In this document: positions 49,741 through 59,162 of the stretch, one piece after another | Layout: each line of letters opens with the position of its first letter | Numbering within the stretch: position 1 is the stretch's first letter | Origin: Elusimicrobiota bacterium | GTDB taxonomy: Bacteria; Elusimicrobiota; Elusimicrobia; UBA1565; UBA9628 | Direction: 5' to 3' | Assembly (NCBI GenBank): GCA_016182905.1 | Contig: JACPFR010000018.1 | Span: 62,001 to 126,000, forward strand | DNA length: 64,000 nucleotides | The notes under the pieces: generated by a model | Told to the model about the DNA's origin: nothing | What the model saw: the letters and a program-made list of their open reading frames with translations, nothing else | Database searches by the model: none | Made by a program: the position numbers and the translations under genes

Positions 49741-50916
49741 ATGAATTTTTCTCCCCGATTCGCGGCCCTCTTGATGGCCGCCGCCCCCGTCTCCGCCTTC
49801 GCCGCCGGCTACGCCGATCTGCCCGATCCCGCGCTCGTTCTGGCCGGGCTCAAGGCCGCGCGGCCGGCCGCCTTCGCGCCCGCGTCGCGCCCGCTCCTCC
49901 TCGCCGATCCCGCCGACCGCGCCGACGTCGACGCGCTGTGGGCCCGCATCCAGGACTCGCCGCTCGGCCGCGAGCTCTCCGCCGCGTTCACGGCGCGCGG
50001 ACGCCCCGTGCGCGTCGTCTTCGAGGATATGAAGACGACCGTCTCGGAGGACGGCCTCGACGGCCAGAAGGGCAGGTCCGATTTCGAGTCGAAGACATTC
50101 GTCGTCGGCCTCTCCACTCTCCTGCGCGATCCCCGCTGGCGCGACGAGGGCGCCGGGACGCTCGCGCACGAGCTGCTGGGCCACTGCGACCGCTATCAGG
50201 CCCTGCCTCCGGGGCTCTCCACCTCGACCTATCACCTCTACGCCGGAGACGAGACCTACGCCAGCCTCGTCGGCTGGATCGTCACCCTCGAGCTGGGCTC
50301 CCGCGCCCACGCGTCCGAGGCGCTTGCGATGGCCGAGGGACGCGCCGCCATCGAATCCAATCGCCGCTTCCTCAACCTCGCCTACGCCCAGGCCCTGAGC
50401 CTCCGCGAGATGTCCGCGCCCGCCGGGGCCTACGCCGCCCGCCGCGACGACGCCGCCCGCGCGCGCAAGGATAACGCGGGCAATATCGCCCTCCTCGAGT
50501 TCATGGCCGCCGCCGCGGATCACTTCGTCGCCGCTCACGGCGAGGATCCGACGCGTTACGCGGCCCTGCGCGCTTCGCTCGAGACCAAGCGAGCGACCCT
50601 GGCCGCGAGCGACTCCCGCTTCGAGAACGCCGAGTCCTGGCTCGGCCGGCTCGCCGACCGACACGCCGAGGGCGGCTCGGAGACCTCGGCCCTTCGCGCC
50701 GCCGCCTCCCATCCCTACTTCGCCGACGTGGAGCGCCTCATCGCCGCCCTGTCGGCGCGGGTCCGCGCCGTCGCCCGCCGGCCCGAGGCCGCCGCCGCTC
50801 CTTCAGCCGAGGCTTCCTCGGACGTCGGTCAGGACGAACTTCTCTCCAAGATGAAGTCGGACGCGGCGGTCCACAGGGATTTCTGGTCGGCCGCCGCCGC
50901 CCGCCTTCCGCCCTAG
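49741..50916 (+). CDS. Secreted protein with HExxH motif
   Basis: 391 aa with a signal peptide (ending SAFAA). No family is recognised. TLAHELLGHCDRY contains HELLGH, a zinc-metalloprotease-type HExxH, and an acidic residue in YHLYAGDETYASL could be a third ligand; the C-terminal ~150 residues are helical. It may be an envelope protease, but there is no homology support. TATACT lies 6 nt before the ATG. It ends convergently with the aminopeptidase gene, overlapping by 4 nt. Confidence 0.7.
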   Translation: MNFSPRFAALLMAAAPVSAFAAGYADLPDPALVLAGLKAARPAAFAPASRPLLLADPADRADVDALWARIQDSPLGRELSAAFTARGRPVRVVFEDMKTTVSEDGLDGQKGRSDFESKTFVVGLSTLLRDPRWRDEGAGTLAHELLGHCDRYQALPPGLSTSTYHLYAGDETYASLVGWIVTLELGSRAHASEALAMAEGRAAIESNRRFLNLAYAQALSLREMSAPAGAYAARRDDAARARKDNAGNIALLEFMAAAADHFVAAHGEDPTRYAALRASLETKRATLAASDSRFENAESWLGRLADRHAEGGSETSALRAAASHPYFADVERLIAALSARVRAVARRPEAAAAPSAEASSDVGQDELLSKMKSDAAVHRDFWSAAAARLPP

Positions 50917-51856
50917 CGCTTTTTCAGCGCCGCCCATGGCGAGCGGCGGTCGAGCGCCTTCAGCGCGGCGACCGTCTTCTTCCAGTCGCCCTCGTTCTTC
51001 GCGTGCAGCGCGTCGAACAGCGCGGGCTCCCCGCGGTAGGTCCGGTGCGCCGCCACGACGGCGTTGTTGAGCTTCTCCGGGAGCGCGAGGCCGGTCTTCG
51101 CGGCCTCGGCGCGGGCCCAGTCGAAGAGCTTCTCGCGCCCGGGGCCGCCCTTCTTGTAATGGTCCTCGAGGAGCTTGGCGAGCTCGTCATAGAGGACGCC
51201 CAAGGTCTCGGAGCGCGCGCGGCCGGCTTCCCACTCGGACAGCTCCGGCGAGGCGTCGCCGAAGCGCTCGGTCAGGTACCGCTTCACGCCGCGCTCGCCG
51301 GCCCAGGACGCCATCGCCTCGTTGAAGGACTGATCCCGGGTGTTCACCGTCCCGTGCGTCAACTCGTGGATCAGAAGCTCGGCCAGGTCGCCGGGGCCGT
51401 AGCCCAGGACCGACGACGGCAGCGGGTCGGAGACCGGCAAAGGCGTGTTGTAGGCGGACGCCGGGACCACCGTCGAGTCGAAGCCCTTTTTCTCCCAAGC
51501 CGCCGCTTCCTTCTCGGCCCATTCCCGGCGGAAATGCCCCTTGTACGGGAATCCCAGGAACGGCTTCGGCGTCAACGAGTCCTGCGGGCAGGCGTACACG
51601 AGCCAGGTGACGGCGCCGTCGACGGGCGTCCAGTCCTTGTAGTCGCGCGACGGCGACAGCCCGAGCTTCTCCACGGCATAGGCGCGCGCGTCGACGGTGA
51701 GCTTGAGCTTCTCCCGCCGGCCGGGCGCGGTGGAGGGATCCTTGATCGTGTCCGCGATGGGACGGCTGTTCCAAAGAAGGCGGGCGTGGCCCTCGGCCGA
51801 GCGGTAGGCGTAGCAGCCCGAGAGGAGGAGGAGAGGGAGAAGCCCTAAGGCTCGAC

Positions 51857-51872
<16 letters not shown>
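50913..51872 (-). CDS. Predicted aminopeptidase lipoprotein (COG4324 type)
   Basis: 319 aa from GTG 51872. A lipobox LLLLSGC follows a short basic start, so it is lipid-anchored. LAELLIHELTHGTVNTRDQSFNEAMASWAGERG has HELTH plus a downstream Glu, as in the predicted zinc aminopeptidases of COG4324 (DUF2265). The gene begins inside the end of ispG, a 16-bp overlap, so it is translated from the ispG message. The longer frame reaching 52565 is a shadow of ispG. Confidence 0.78.
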
Positions 51873-53848
<1,976 letters not shown>

Positions 53849-53873
53849 CGGGAGAAAATTATATCATTTCCCC

Positions 53874-54263
53874 ATGAATCTACCGACGACGCTGGGCATA
53901 AGGCATATCGCGCTGTTCACCGGGGATATGGCCCGCGCCGAGGCGTTCTATTGCGGGATGCTGGGCTACCAGGTGGAGTGGCGTCCCGACGCGGATAATC
54001 TGTATTTGACCATGAACGGGCAGGATAATCTGGCCCTACACAAGACAACGCCGGGCCCGGAGGGCCCGGAGACGCGCCTCGACCACTTCGGCATCGTCCT
54101 CAGGAAGGCGGAGGACGTCGACGCCTGGTACGAGCACCTCAAGGCGTACGCGGTCAAGGCGCCCAAGACCCACCGCGATGGCGCCCGTTCCTTTTATCTG
54201 AAGGATCCGGACGGCAACGGCCTGCAGTTCATCCACCACCCGCCCATAGCGGACCGAGCCTAG
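53874..54263 (+). CDS. VOC/glyoxalase-fold protein
   Basis: 129 aa with two betaalphabetabetabeta units: LGIRHIALFTGDMARAEAFYCGMLGYQVEW and LDHFGIVLRKAEDVDAWYEHLK...FYLKDPDGNGLQFIHHP. The metal-site His and Glu/Gln positions (RHIALF, LDHFGI, GLQF) suggest a metal-dependent lyase, isomerase or dioxygenase-like fold. Substrate unknown. TATCAT lies exactly 6 nt before the ATG. Confidence 0.82.
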   Translation: MNLPTTLGIRHIALFTGDMARAEAFYCGMLGYQVEWRPDADNLYLTMNGQDNLALHKTTPGPEGPETRLDHFGIVLRKAEDVDAWYEHLKAYAVKAPKTHRDGARSFYLKDPDGNGLQFIHHPPIADRA

Positions 54264-54297
54264 GTCTGATATACTCCGCGAAACCGGAAGGAGACCC

Positions 54298-54708
54298 ATG
54301 AAACTCGCCTCCAGAACCCAGCGCTTTCTCGCCGCTCTCGCCGATGGATTCATCGTCGGCGTCCCTTACGTCATCGGGACGCTCGAAGCCGCCCCGGTCG
54401 CCGTGCGCCTGCTCGGGGTCGTCGCCTCGCTCGCGCTGCTCGTCACCCAGCTCGTCCTCGTCAGCAAGCACGGGCAGACGCTCGGCAAGCGGTTCCTCGG
54501 CATCCGGATCGTGATGAAGGACACCTTGGAGAACGGCGGCTTCGTGGTCAACGTCCTCAAGCGCGGCCTGCTCAACGGCCTGCTCAGCCTCATCCCCGGC
54601 TACTTCCTGGTGGACAGCCTCTTCATCTTCCGTGAGGACCGGCGCTGCATCCACGACCTCATCGCGGGCACCTGCGTGATCGAAGCCGAGCCCGCCGTGG
54701 TACAATGA
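54298..54708 (+). CDS. RDD-family membrane protein
   Basis: 136 aa with about three helices. N-terminal SRTQRFLAALADGFIVGVPYVIG is the RDD motif region (conserved Arg, Asp), followed by GQTLGKRFLGIRIV and the C-terminal DRRCIHDLIAGTCVIE with the third conserved Asp. The function is unknown; transport has been suggested for the family. GAAGGAG lies 5-11 nt before the ATG, so this gene has a conventional leader. Confidence 0.82.
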   Translation: MKLASRTQRFLAALADGFIVGVPYVIGTLEAAPVAVRLLGVVASLALLVTQLVLVSKHGQTLGKRFLGIRIVMKDTLENGGFVVNVLKRGLLNGLLSLIPGYFLVDSLFIFREDRRCIHDLIAGTCVIEAEPAVVQ

Positions 54709-54712
54709 CGGG

Positions 54713-56227
54713 GTGGAAAGCCCCTCCGTCGACAAACTCGAAGATATCCGCCGCAGCCTCGCGATCCTGGAATCGGTCGTCTCCGACCCGGAGCTGATCC
54801 GGGAGCTCAGCGAGGACGAGCGCATCCGCCTGATGAAGGCGGCCGGGAAGCTCTCCCGTCCGACCCGCCTCCAGCGCTCCCGGATCTCCCGGCTCGAGCG
54901 CCAGGAAGCCAAGCTGGCCGCCGCCGAGGCCGACCGCGCCGCGCGCGCCGCCTCCGGCATCCGCACCGCGCGCCTGGCCCCCGTGTTCACCGCGCCGGCT
55001 CCGGCTTTGCCTCCGCCGCCTGATACTCCCGAGCGGCACCTCTCGCGCCCCCAGGGCTGCTACTGCTGCAAGCAGGACTTCACGAAGCTCCACCACTTCT
55101 ACGACAACATGTGCCCGGACTGCGCCGAGTTCAACTACGCCAAGCGCTTCCAGACCGCCGACCTGAACGGCCGCACCGCCTACATCACCGGCGCGCGCCT
55201 GAAGATCGGCTACCACGCCGCGCTCAAGATGCTGCGCGCGGGCGCCCGCGTCATCGTCTCGACGCGCTTCCCGCACGACGGGGCCAAGCGCTTCGCCGCC
55301 GAGGAGGACTTCAAGGACTGGAGCCATAGGGTCAAGGTCTACGGTCTTGATCTTCGGCACTCTCCCAGCGTGGAGATCTTCTGCCGCTACCTGAACCAGA
55401 CCGAGGACCGCCTCGACGCTTTGCTCAACAACGCCGCGCAGACCGTGCGGCGCCCCGTGGGTTTCTACGAGCATCTTCTGCCTTACGAATCCCTGTCTTG
55501 GTCCGGGTTGTCCCAGAACGAGAAGAGCATACTGTCCGGCCACTACGAGGTCACCGCCGCGCTGCCGCACGAGCAGACCGGCGCGCTCGTCTCCCTCGAC
55601 AACGGTCCGGTCGGCATCGGCCTGAAGGACTCCGCCGCCCTGTCCCAGGTGCGCATGGTCTACGACGACAAGATCACCGGCAAGGATATTTTCCCTTCGG
55701 GGAAATATGACCAAGATCTCCAGCAGGTCGATCTGCGCACGATGAACACCTGGCGCATGACCTTGGCCGAGGTGCCCACGCCCGAGCTGCTCGAGGTCAT
55801 GCTGATCAACGCCGTCGCCCCGTTCATCCTGGCCTCGAAGCTCAAGCCGCTGATGCTGCGCCACAAGACCGGCGACAAGCACATCGTCAACGTGACCGCG
55901 ATGGAGGGCATCTTCTCCCGCGGCACGAAGACCGACAAGCACCCGCACACGAACATGGCCAAGGCCGCGCTGAACATGCTGACCTTGACCTCGGCGCGGG
56001 ACTACGTCAACGACGGCATCTGGATGAACGCCGTCGACACCGGCTGGGTCACCGACGAGGACCCCGTCGTGCACTCCCTGCGCAAGCAGGCCGTCCACGA
56101 CTTCCAGCCGCCGCCCGACGTGGTCGACGGCGCCGCCCGCATCCTCGACCCGTGGTTCGTCGGCCTCAACACCGGCGAGCACGTCTCCGGCAAGTTCCTC
56201 AAGGACTACAAGCAAGCCAACTGGTGA
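54713..56227 (+). CDS. SDR-family protein with N-terminal zinc-knuckle and altered active site
   Basis: 504 aa from GTG, 6 nt after TACAAT. The first ~90 residues are helical and charged. A four-Cys site CYCCKQDF...MCPDCAEFN (~115-142) probably binds zinc. A short-chain dehydrogenase fold follows with TAYITGARLKIGYHAALKML (cofactor loop) and LDALLNNAAQTVRR. The usual catalytic YxxxK reads HTNMAKAALNML, so Tyr is absent (Thr at that position) and the Ser region reads NVTAMEG. Either a different chemistry or a non-catalytic role is likely. The next VOC gene overlaps it by 4 nt. Confidence 0.75.
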   Translation: MESPSVDKLEDIRRSLAILESVVSDPELIRELSEDERIRLMKAAGKLSRPTRLQRSRISRLERQEAKLAAAEADRAARAASGIRTARLAPVFTAPAPALPPPPDTPERHLSRPQGCYCCKQDFTKLHHFYDNMCPDCAEFNYAKRFQTADLNGRTAYITGARLKIGYHAALKMLRAGARVIVSTRFPHDGAKRFAAEEDFKDWSHRVKVYGLDLRHSPSVEIFCRYLNQTEDRLDALLNNAAQTVRRPVGFYEHLLPYESLSWSGLSQNEKSILSGHYEVTAALPHEQTGALVSLDNGPVGIGLKDSAALSQVRMVYDDKITGKDIFPSGKYDQDLQQVDLRTMNTWRMTLAEVPTPELLEVMLINAVAPFILASKLKPLMLRHKTGDKHIVNVTAMEGIFSRGTKTDKHPHTNMAKAALNMLTLTSARDYVNDGIWMNAVDTGWVTDEDPVVHSLRKQAVHDFQPPPDVVDGAARILDPWFVGLNTGEHVSGKFLKDYKQANW

Positions 56228-56577
56228 AGATCAAGCACATCGCCTTCACGCTGTATCCGGTCAAGAACATGGCCCGCGCACGCAAGTTCTACGAGAAGGT
56301 CCTCGGCCTCAAATTGGGGAAGAACTACGAGAACGCCTGGGTCGAATACTACCCGGGAGGCACCGCCTGCTTCGCCATTTCTACGATGGTCCCCCAGGTG
56401 AAGCCGAGCTCGAACGTCGCCTTCGAGGTCGCCGACCTCGACAAGGCGGCGAAGAAGCTCGCAGCCGCCAAGGCGAAGCTCGTCGCGAAGCCCTACGAAA
56501 CGCCCGTCTGCCGCTTCGCCGTGTACCGCGACACCGAAGGCAACTCCTTCCTGATCCACGCTAAGAAGCGCGCGTAA
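56224..56577 (+). CDS. VOC/glyoxalase-fold protein
   Basis: 117 aa: KHIAFTLYPVKNMARARKFYEKVLGLKLG and NVAFEVADLDKAAKKL...FAVYRDTEGNSFLIHAKK, the two halves of a VOC domain. GTG 56224 overlaps the SDR stop (GTGA), so the two are coupled and may act on the same substrate. Function unknown. Confidence 0.82.
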   Translation: MKIKHIAFTLYPVKNMARARKFYEKVLGLKLGKNYENAWVEYYPGGTACFAISTMVPQVKPSSNVAFEVADLDKAAKKLAAAKAKLVAKPYETPVCRFAVYRDTEGNSFLIHAKKRA

Positions 56578-56614
56578 GACCTCGCCCGCCGCGGCACACC
56601 CTTGTCGACCCCTG

Positions 56615-56646
56615 TCTGAGTAATGTATTTAAATACATTACTCAGA
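56615..56646. promoter_or_regulatory. Perfect 32-bp palindrome, probable operator
   Basis: Each arm is 16 nt (left arm TCTGAGTAATGTATTT; right arm its exact complement), A+T-rich in a G+C-rich region. It ends 7 nt before the ATG of an HTH gene, the position of an autoregulatory operator. There is no T-run downstream, and it is 38 nt after the upstream stop. Confidence 0.75.
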
Positions 56647-56653
56647 TAGGACC

Positions 56654-57034
56654 ATGCCAAGGCTATCCCGGGGCTCCGTCGTCCAGCTTCAAGCGATCAA
56701 CGAGTCGATCCGCTACGCCGGCCATGCCCCGAAGGCCGCGACGCATCCACCGGGCTTCTATCTGCGCGCGCTGCGCGGCAAGATGCGGATGAGTCAGGCC
56801 CAGCTCGCGCGCAGAAGCGGGGTCGACCAAGGGCAGATCGCGCGCATCGAGCTGGGGAAAGTCGAGGCCGAGCTCAAGACCTTACGGAAGCTGTTCGACG
56901 CTCTCTTCTGCGATCTGCTGGTCATCCCGAAGCCGCGGCAGCACCTCGGCGACGCCCTCGCGGCTCGCAACGCGGAGTGGGAACGCCCGGATCACGGGCA
57001 CACGAGCCTCCGGGCCGACCAGCCGCCTAAGTGA
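56654..57034 (+). CDS. XRE-family HTH regulator, MmyA-like
   Basis: 126 aa. The HTH is ALRGKMRMSQAQLARRSGVDQGQIARIELGKVEAELKTLRKLFDAL, followed by FCDLLVIPKPRQ. The N-terminal VVQLQAINESI and the HTH plus DLLVIPKP tail resemble 'mobile mystery protein A', usually paired with the Fic protein MmyB, which is absent here. A perfect palindrome sits in front of it, so it probably represses itself. It is convergent with the symporter gene, overlapping by 8 nt. Confidence 0.78.
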   Translation: MPRLSRGSVVQLQAINESIRYAGHAPKAATHPPGFYLRALRGKMRMSQAQLARRSGVDQGQIARIELGKVEAELKTLRKLFDALFCDLLVIPKPRQHLGDALAARNAEWERPDHGHTSLRADQPPK

Positions 57035-58232
57035 AGCGCCGGCCGGCGGCGCGGTCGATGAGGATCGAGATCATCATGTCGCCGAGCACGTTGACGACCG
57101 AGCGCGCGCGGGCCAGGATCCAGTCCACGGTCAGCAGCAGCGGCAGGAGCTCGACCGGCAGTCCCACCGTGGCGAGGACGAGCGACAGTGAGATGAAGCC
57201 CGCCTCGGGGATGCCCGCGATGCCCATCGCGGCGATCAGGCAGGAGAACGCGGCCGAGAGCTGCTGGCCCATCGTCAGGTGCAGGCCGTGGGCCTGCGCG
57301 ACGAAGAGCACGGCCATCGCCTCGTAGAGGATGATCCCGTCGTTGTTGAGGTTGGTGCCCACGCAGGCCCCGAGCGTCGAGGAGGACTTCGACACGCCGA
57401 GGCCGTCGAGCGCCTTGAGCGTGACCGGCAAGGTGGCGAGGCTCGAGTTGGCCCCGGCCGCGTAGACCACCGGCTCGCGCGCCTCGCGCCAGAAGCGCCC
57501 GAGCGGCATGCGCACGTACGCGACCAGCCAGCTTTGGTAGACGATCAGGGGGTGGAGGATCAGGCCGAGCAGGCCCACGCCGACGTAGGCGGCGAGGCCT
57601 TTCAGCGGGTCCACGCCGTACTTGCCGATCGAGCTCGCGACCACGCCGAACACCGCCAGGGGCACGGCCTGGATGATCCAGGAGAGGAGGACCTCCATCG
57701 CGCGGCGCAAGGTCGCGACGGCCTTCTCCACGCTCGACACGTCCTCGCCCATGTTCTTGAGCTTGCGCAGGGCTAGGCCGAAGGCCAGGGACAGGACGAC
57801 GAGGGGGAAGATCGCGTTGTCGGCGAGCGGCTGGACGAGGCTCGGGGGGACGAAGTTGCCGAGGAAGGCCGCCAGGCCGAGCTTCTTGCCCGCCGCCGCG
57901 GCGAGCGCCTCCCCGTTGGCCCCGCCGGCCGCCGTCAGGTGCAGGCCGGGCTTCAGGACGTTCGACAGCAGCAGCCCGATGCCGAGCGCGAGCACGGCGT
58001 TGACGGCGCAGAAGAAGCCCATGCGCGCGCCGTCCTTGGCGCTGACCTCGGTGGTCAGGACGGCCCCGATGATGGTGAACACCAGCAGGGGGGCGGCGGC
58101 GAGCTTGATCGCCTGGATGACGACCTTGCCGATCTCGCCCAGGACCGCGGCGTCGGCGCCGAGATACCAGCCGACGGGCAGGCCGAGGGCCAATCCCAGG
58201 AGGATGCGCCCGGTGAGACCGGAATGTCGCAT
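57027..58232 (-). CDS. Dicarboxylate/amino acid:cation symporter (DAACS, GltP/GltT-like)
   Basis: 401 aa, about eight helices plus two re-entrant hairpins. Signature pieces are AAGANSSLATLPVTLKAL (Ser-rich hairpin), GACVGTNLNNDGIILYEAMAVLF and IAAMGIAGIPEAGFISLSLVL, with VDWILARARSVVNVLGDMM near the end. Transport of glutamate, aspartate or C4-dicarboxylates with Na+ or H+. The start at 58232 is preferred because TATGAT lies 7 nt before it; in-frame ATGs at 58241 and 58244 overlap that -10. Confidence 0.9.
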   Translation of the reverse strand: MRHSGLTGRILLGLALGLPVGWYLGADAAVLGEIGKVVIQAIKLAAAPLLVFTIIGAVLTTEVSAKDGARMGFFCAVNAVLALGIGLLLSNVLKPGLHLTAAGGANGEALAAAAGKKLGLAAFLGNFVPPSLVQPLADNAIFPLVVLSLAFGLALRKLKNMGEDVSSVEKAVATLRRAMEVLLSWIIQAVPLAVFGVVASSIGKYGVDPLKGLAAYVGVGLLGLILHPLIVYQSWLVAYVRMPLGRFWREAREPVVYAAGANSSLATLPVTLKALDGLGVSKSSSTLGACVGTNLNNDGIILYEAMAVLFVAQAHGLHLTMGQQLSAAFSCLIAAMGIAGIPEAGFISLSLVLATVGLPVELLPLLLTVDWILARARSVVNVLGDMMISILIDRAAGRRFT

Positions 58233-58279
58233 GGCGCCCATCATAGCAACTGAAATTAGCGAAATGGTAATGTCTCTTC

Positions 58280-58624
58280 ATGGTCAAGAAGATCGCCGCA
58301 CCCAAGAAAACCGTCGTCAAGGCGCCCGTCAAGAAGGCGGCCCTCAAGGTCGTCATCGATTACCCTGCCGCCCAGGAAGTCGTCCATCCGGGGCATTACG
58401 CCATCCGCCTCACCGCCGCCGGCGCCACCCAGGCGCAGGTGCGCTTCGACGGCGACGAATGGTCCGATTGCCGCGACTCGTTCGGCCACTTCTGGTACGA
58501 CTGGGCCCCGCAGTCCGGACGCGTCCGCCTCGAGGCCCGCGCCCGGGCCGGGAAGGGCCGCTGGAGCGCCGTCGCCTCCCTCGACGCCGTCATCAAGCCT
58601 CACGAGGTCTGCCTGGTCGGATAG
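58280..58624 (+). CDS. Small protein with Lys/Ala-rich start and beta-sandwich-like domain
   Basis: 114 aa. The first ~22 residues are Lys/Pro/Ala-rich and basic, the rest (HYAIRLTAAGATQAQVRFD, WYDWAPQSGRVRLEARA) looks like a small Ig- or carbohydrate-binding-type fold. No signal peptide. No function is assigned. TAATGT lies 6 nt before the ATG. The lipoprotein-like secreted gene follows by 4 nt. Confidence 0.65.
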   Translation: MVKKIAAPKKTVVKAPVKKAALKVVIDYPAAQEVVHPGHYAIRLTAAGATQAQVRFDGDEWSDCRDSFGHFWYDWAPQSGRVRLEARARAGKGRWSAVASLDAVIKPHEVCLVG

Positions 58625-58628
58625 CGGC

Positions 58629-58963
58629 GTGCCGCTCCTCCTCCTTCTCTCCTCGCTCCTCGCGTCCGGGGCCTTCGCCAAGGCCATGCCCGTCGAGCTG
58701 GGCAAGGAGTTCCGCCTGAGGAAGGGAGAGGTCGCCGCCATCGCGGGCACCAAGGCCACCCTGCGCATCGTCAAGTTCATCAACTCGCCGTGCCCGAAGG
58801 GCGCCTACTGCGTCTGGAGCGGCCAGGCGGTGATCACCGAGCTGACCGTGGACGGGAAGGTCGTGGACCCGAAGGCGAAGACCTATCCCTACGACGTCTC
58901 CGTCAAGAAAAGCGACTACAGGACCTACGCGATCCTCGTCGTCGGCCTGCGCACGCCCCCTTA
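58629..58963 (+). CDS. Small secreted protein whose stop codon lies in a tRNA fragment
   Basis: About 111 aa from GTG with a signal peptide (LLLLLSSLLASGAFAKA). A disulfide-like motif SPCPKGAYCVWSGQAVITEL is present, of the C-x5-CVWxG type seen in small exported proteins of unknown role. The last codons (ACG CCC CCT TAG) and the stop are the first bases of a truncated tRNA-Arg copy beginning at 58955, so the natural C-terminus may have been changed when that copy arose. A strong terminator follows at 58989. Confidence 0.65.
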
Positions 58964-58987
58964 GCTCAATGGATAGAGCTCCTGCCT
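58955..58987 (+). repeat. Truncated 5' copy of tRNA-Arg(UCU)
   Basis: 33 nt identical to 59069-59101, covering acceptor, D arm and half of the anticodon arm, plus three identical bases before it. The sequence then diverges into a terminator, so no tRNA can fold. Confidence 0.85.
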
Positions 58988-58988
58988 C

Positions 58989-59025
58989 GAGGCCGACCGG
59001 AACGACCGGTCGGCCTCTCTTTCTT
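58989..59025 (+). terminator. Intrinsic terminator
   Basis: 12-bp perfect stem GAGGCCGACCGG / CCGGTCGGCCTC with loop AACGA, then TCTTTCTT. It ends the message of the small secreted protein and separates it from the tRNA gene. Confidence 0.9.
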
Positions 59026-59030
59026 AATAT

Positions 59031-59051
59031 TAGAAGGCAGGAGCTCTATCC
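59031..59051 (-). repeat. Inverted 21-nt tRNA-Arg fragment
   Basis: The exact reverse complement of tRNA-Arg positions 59085-59105 (D arm to anticodon TCT). It can also pair with 17 nt of the truncated sense copy (58971-58987), enclosing the terminator. It lies where the -35 region of the tRNA promoter should be. Confidence 0.85.
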
Positions 59052-59053
59052 GC

Positions 59054-59059
59054 TATAAT
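59054..59059 (+). promoter_or_regulatory. -10 box of the tRNA promoter
   Basis: TATAAT ending 9 nt before the tRNA. The -35 position (about 59031-59036, TAGAAG) falls in the inverted tRNA fragment and is poor. Confidence 0.65.
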
Positions 59060-59068
59060 GAGAATCAC

Positions 59069-59140
59069 GCCCCCTTAGCTCAATGGATAGAGCTCCTGCC
59101 TTCTAAGCAGGCAATCCAGGTTCGATTCCTGGAGGGGGCA
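59069..59140 (+). tRNA. tRNA-Arg (anticodon UCU)
   Basis: 72 nt. Acceptor GCCCCCT pairs with AGGGGGC; D arm AGCTC...GAGCT; anticodon stem CCTGC/GCAGG with loop CTTCTAA giving anticodon TCT; T arm CCAGG-TTCGATT-CCTGG; discriminator A. CCA is not encoded. A T7 run starts 2 nt after the gene. It reads AGA (and AGG by wobble), rare codons in this G+C-rich genome. Confidence 0.97.
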
Positions 59141-59162
59141 ATTTTTTTGGTATTGTGGGGGC

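Noticed and set aside
58955-58987. A second functional tRNA gene
   Set aside because: Only the 5' half is present; the anticodon stem cannot close and there is no T arm or 3' acceptor strand.
58955-59140. Attachment site of an integrated element at the tRNA
   Set aside because: The duplicated part is the 5' half and an inverted internal piece, and no integrase or phage gene is nearby.
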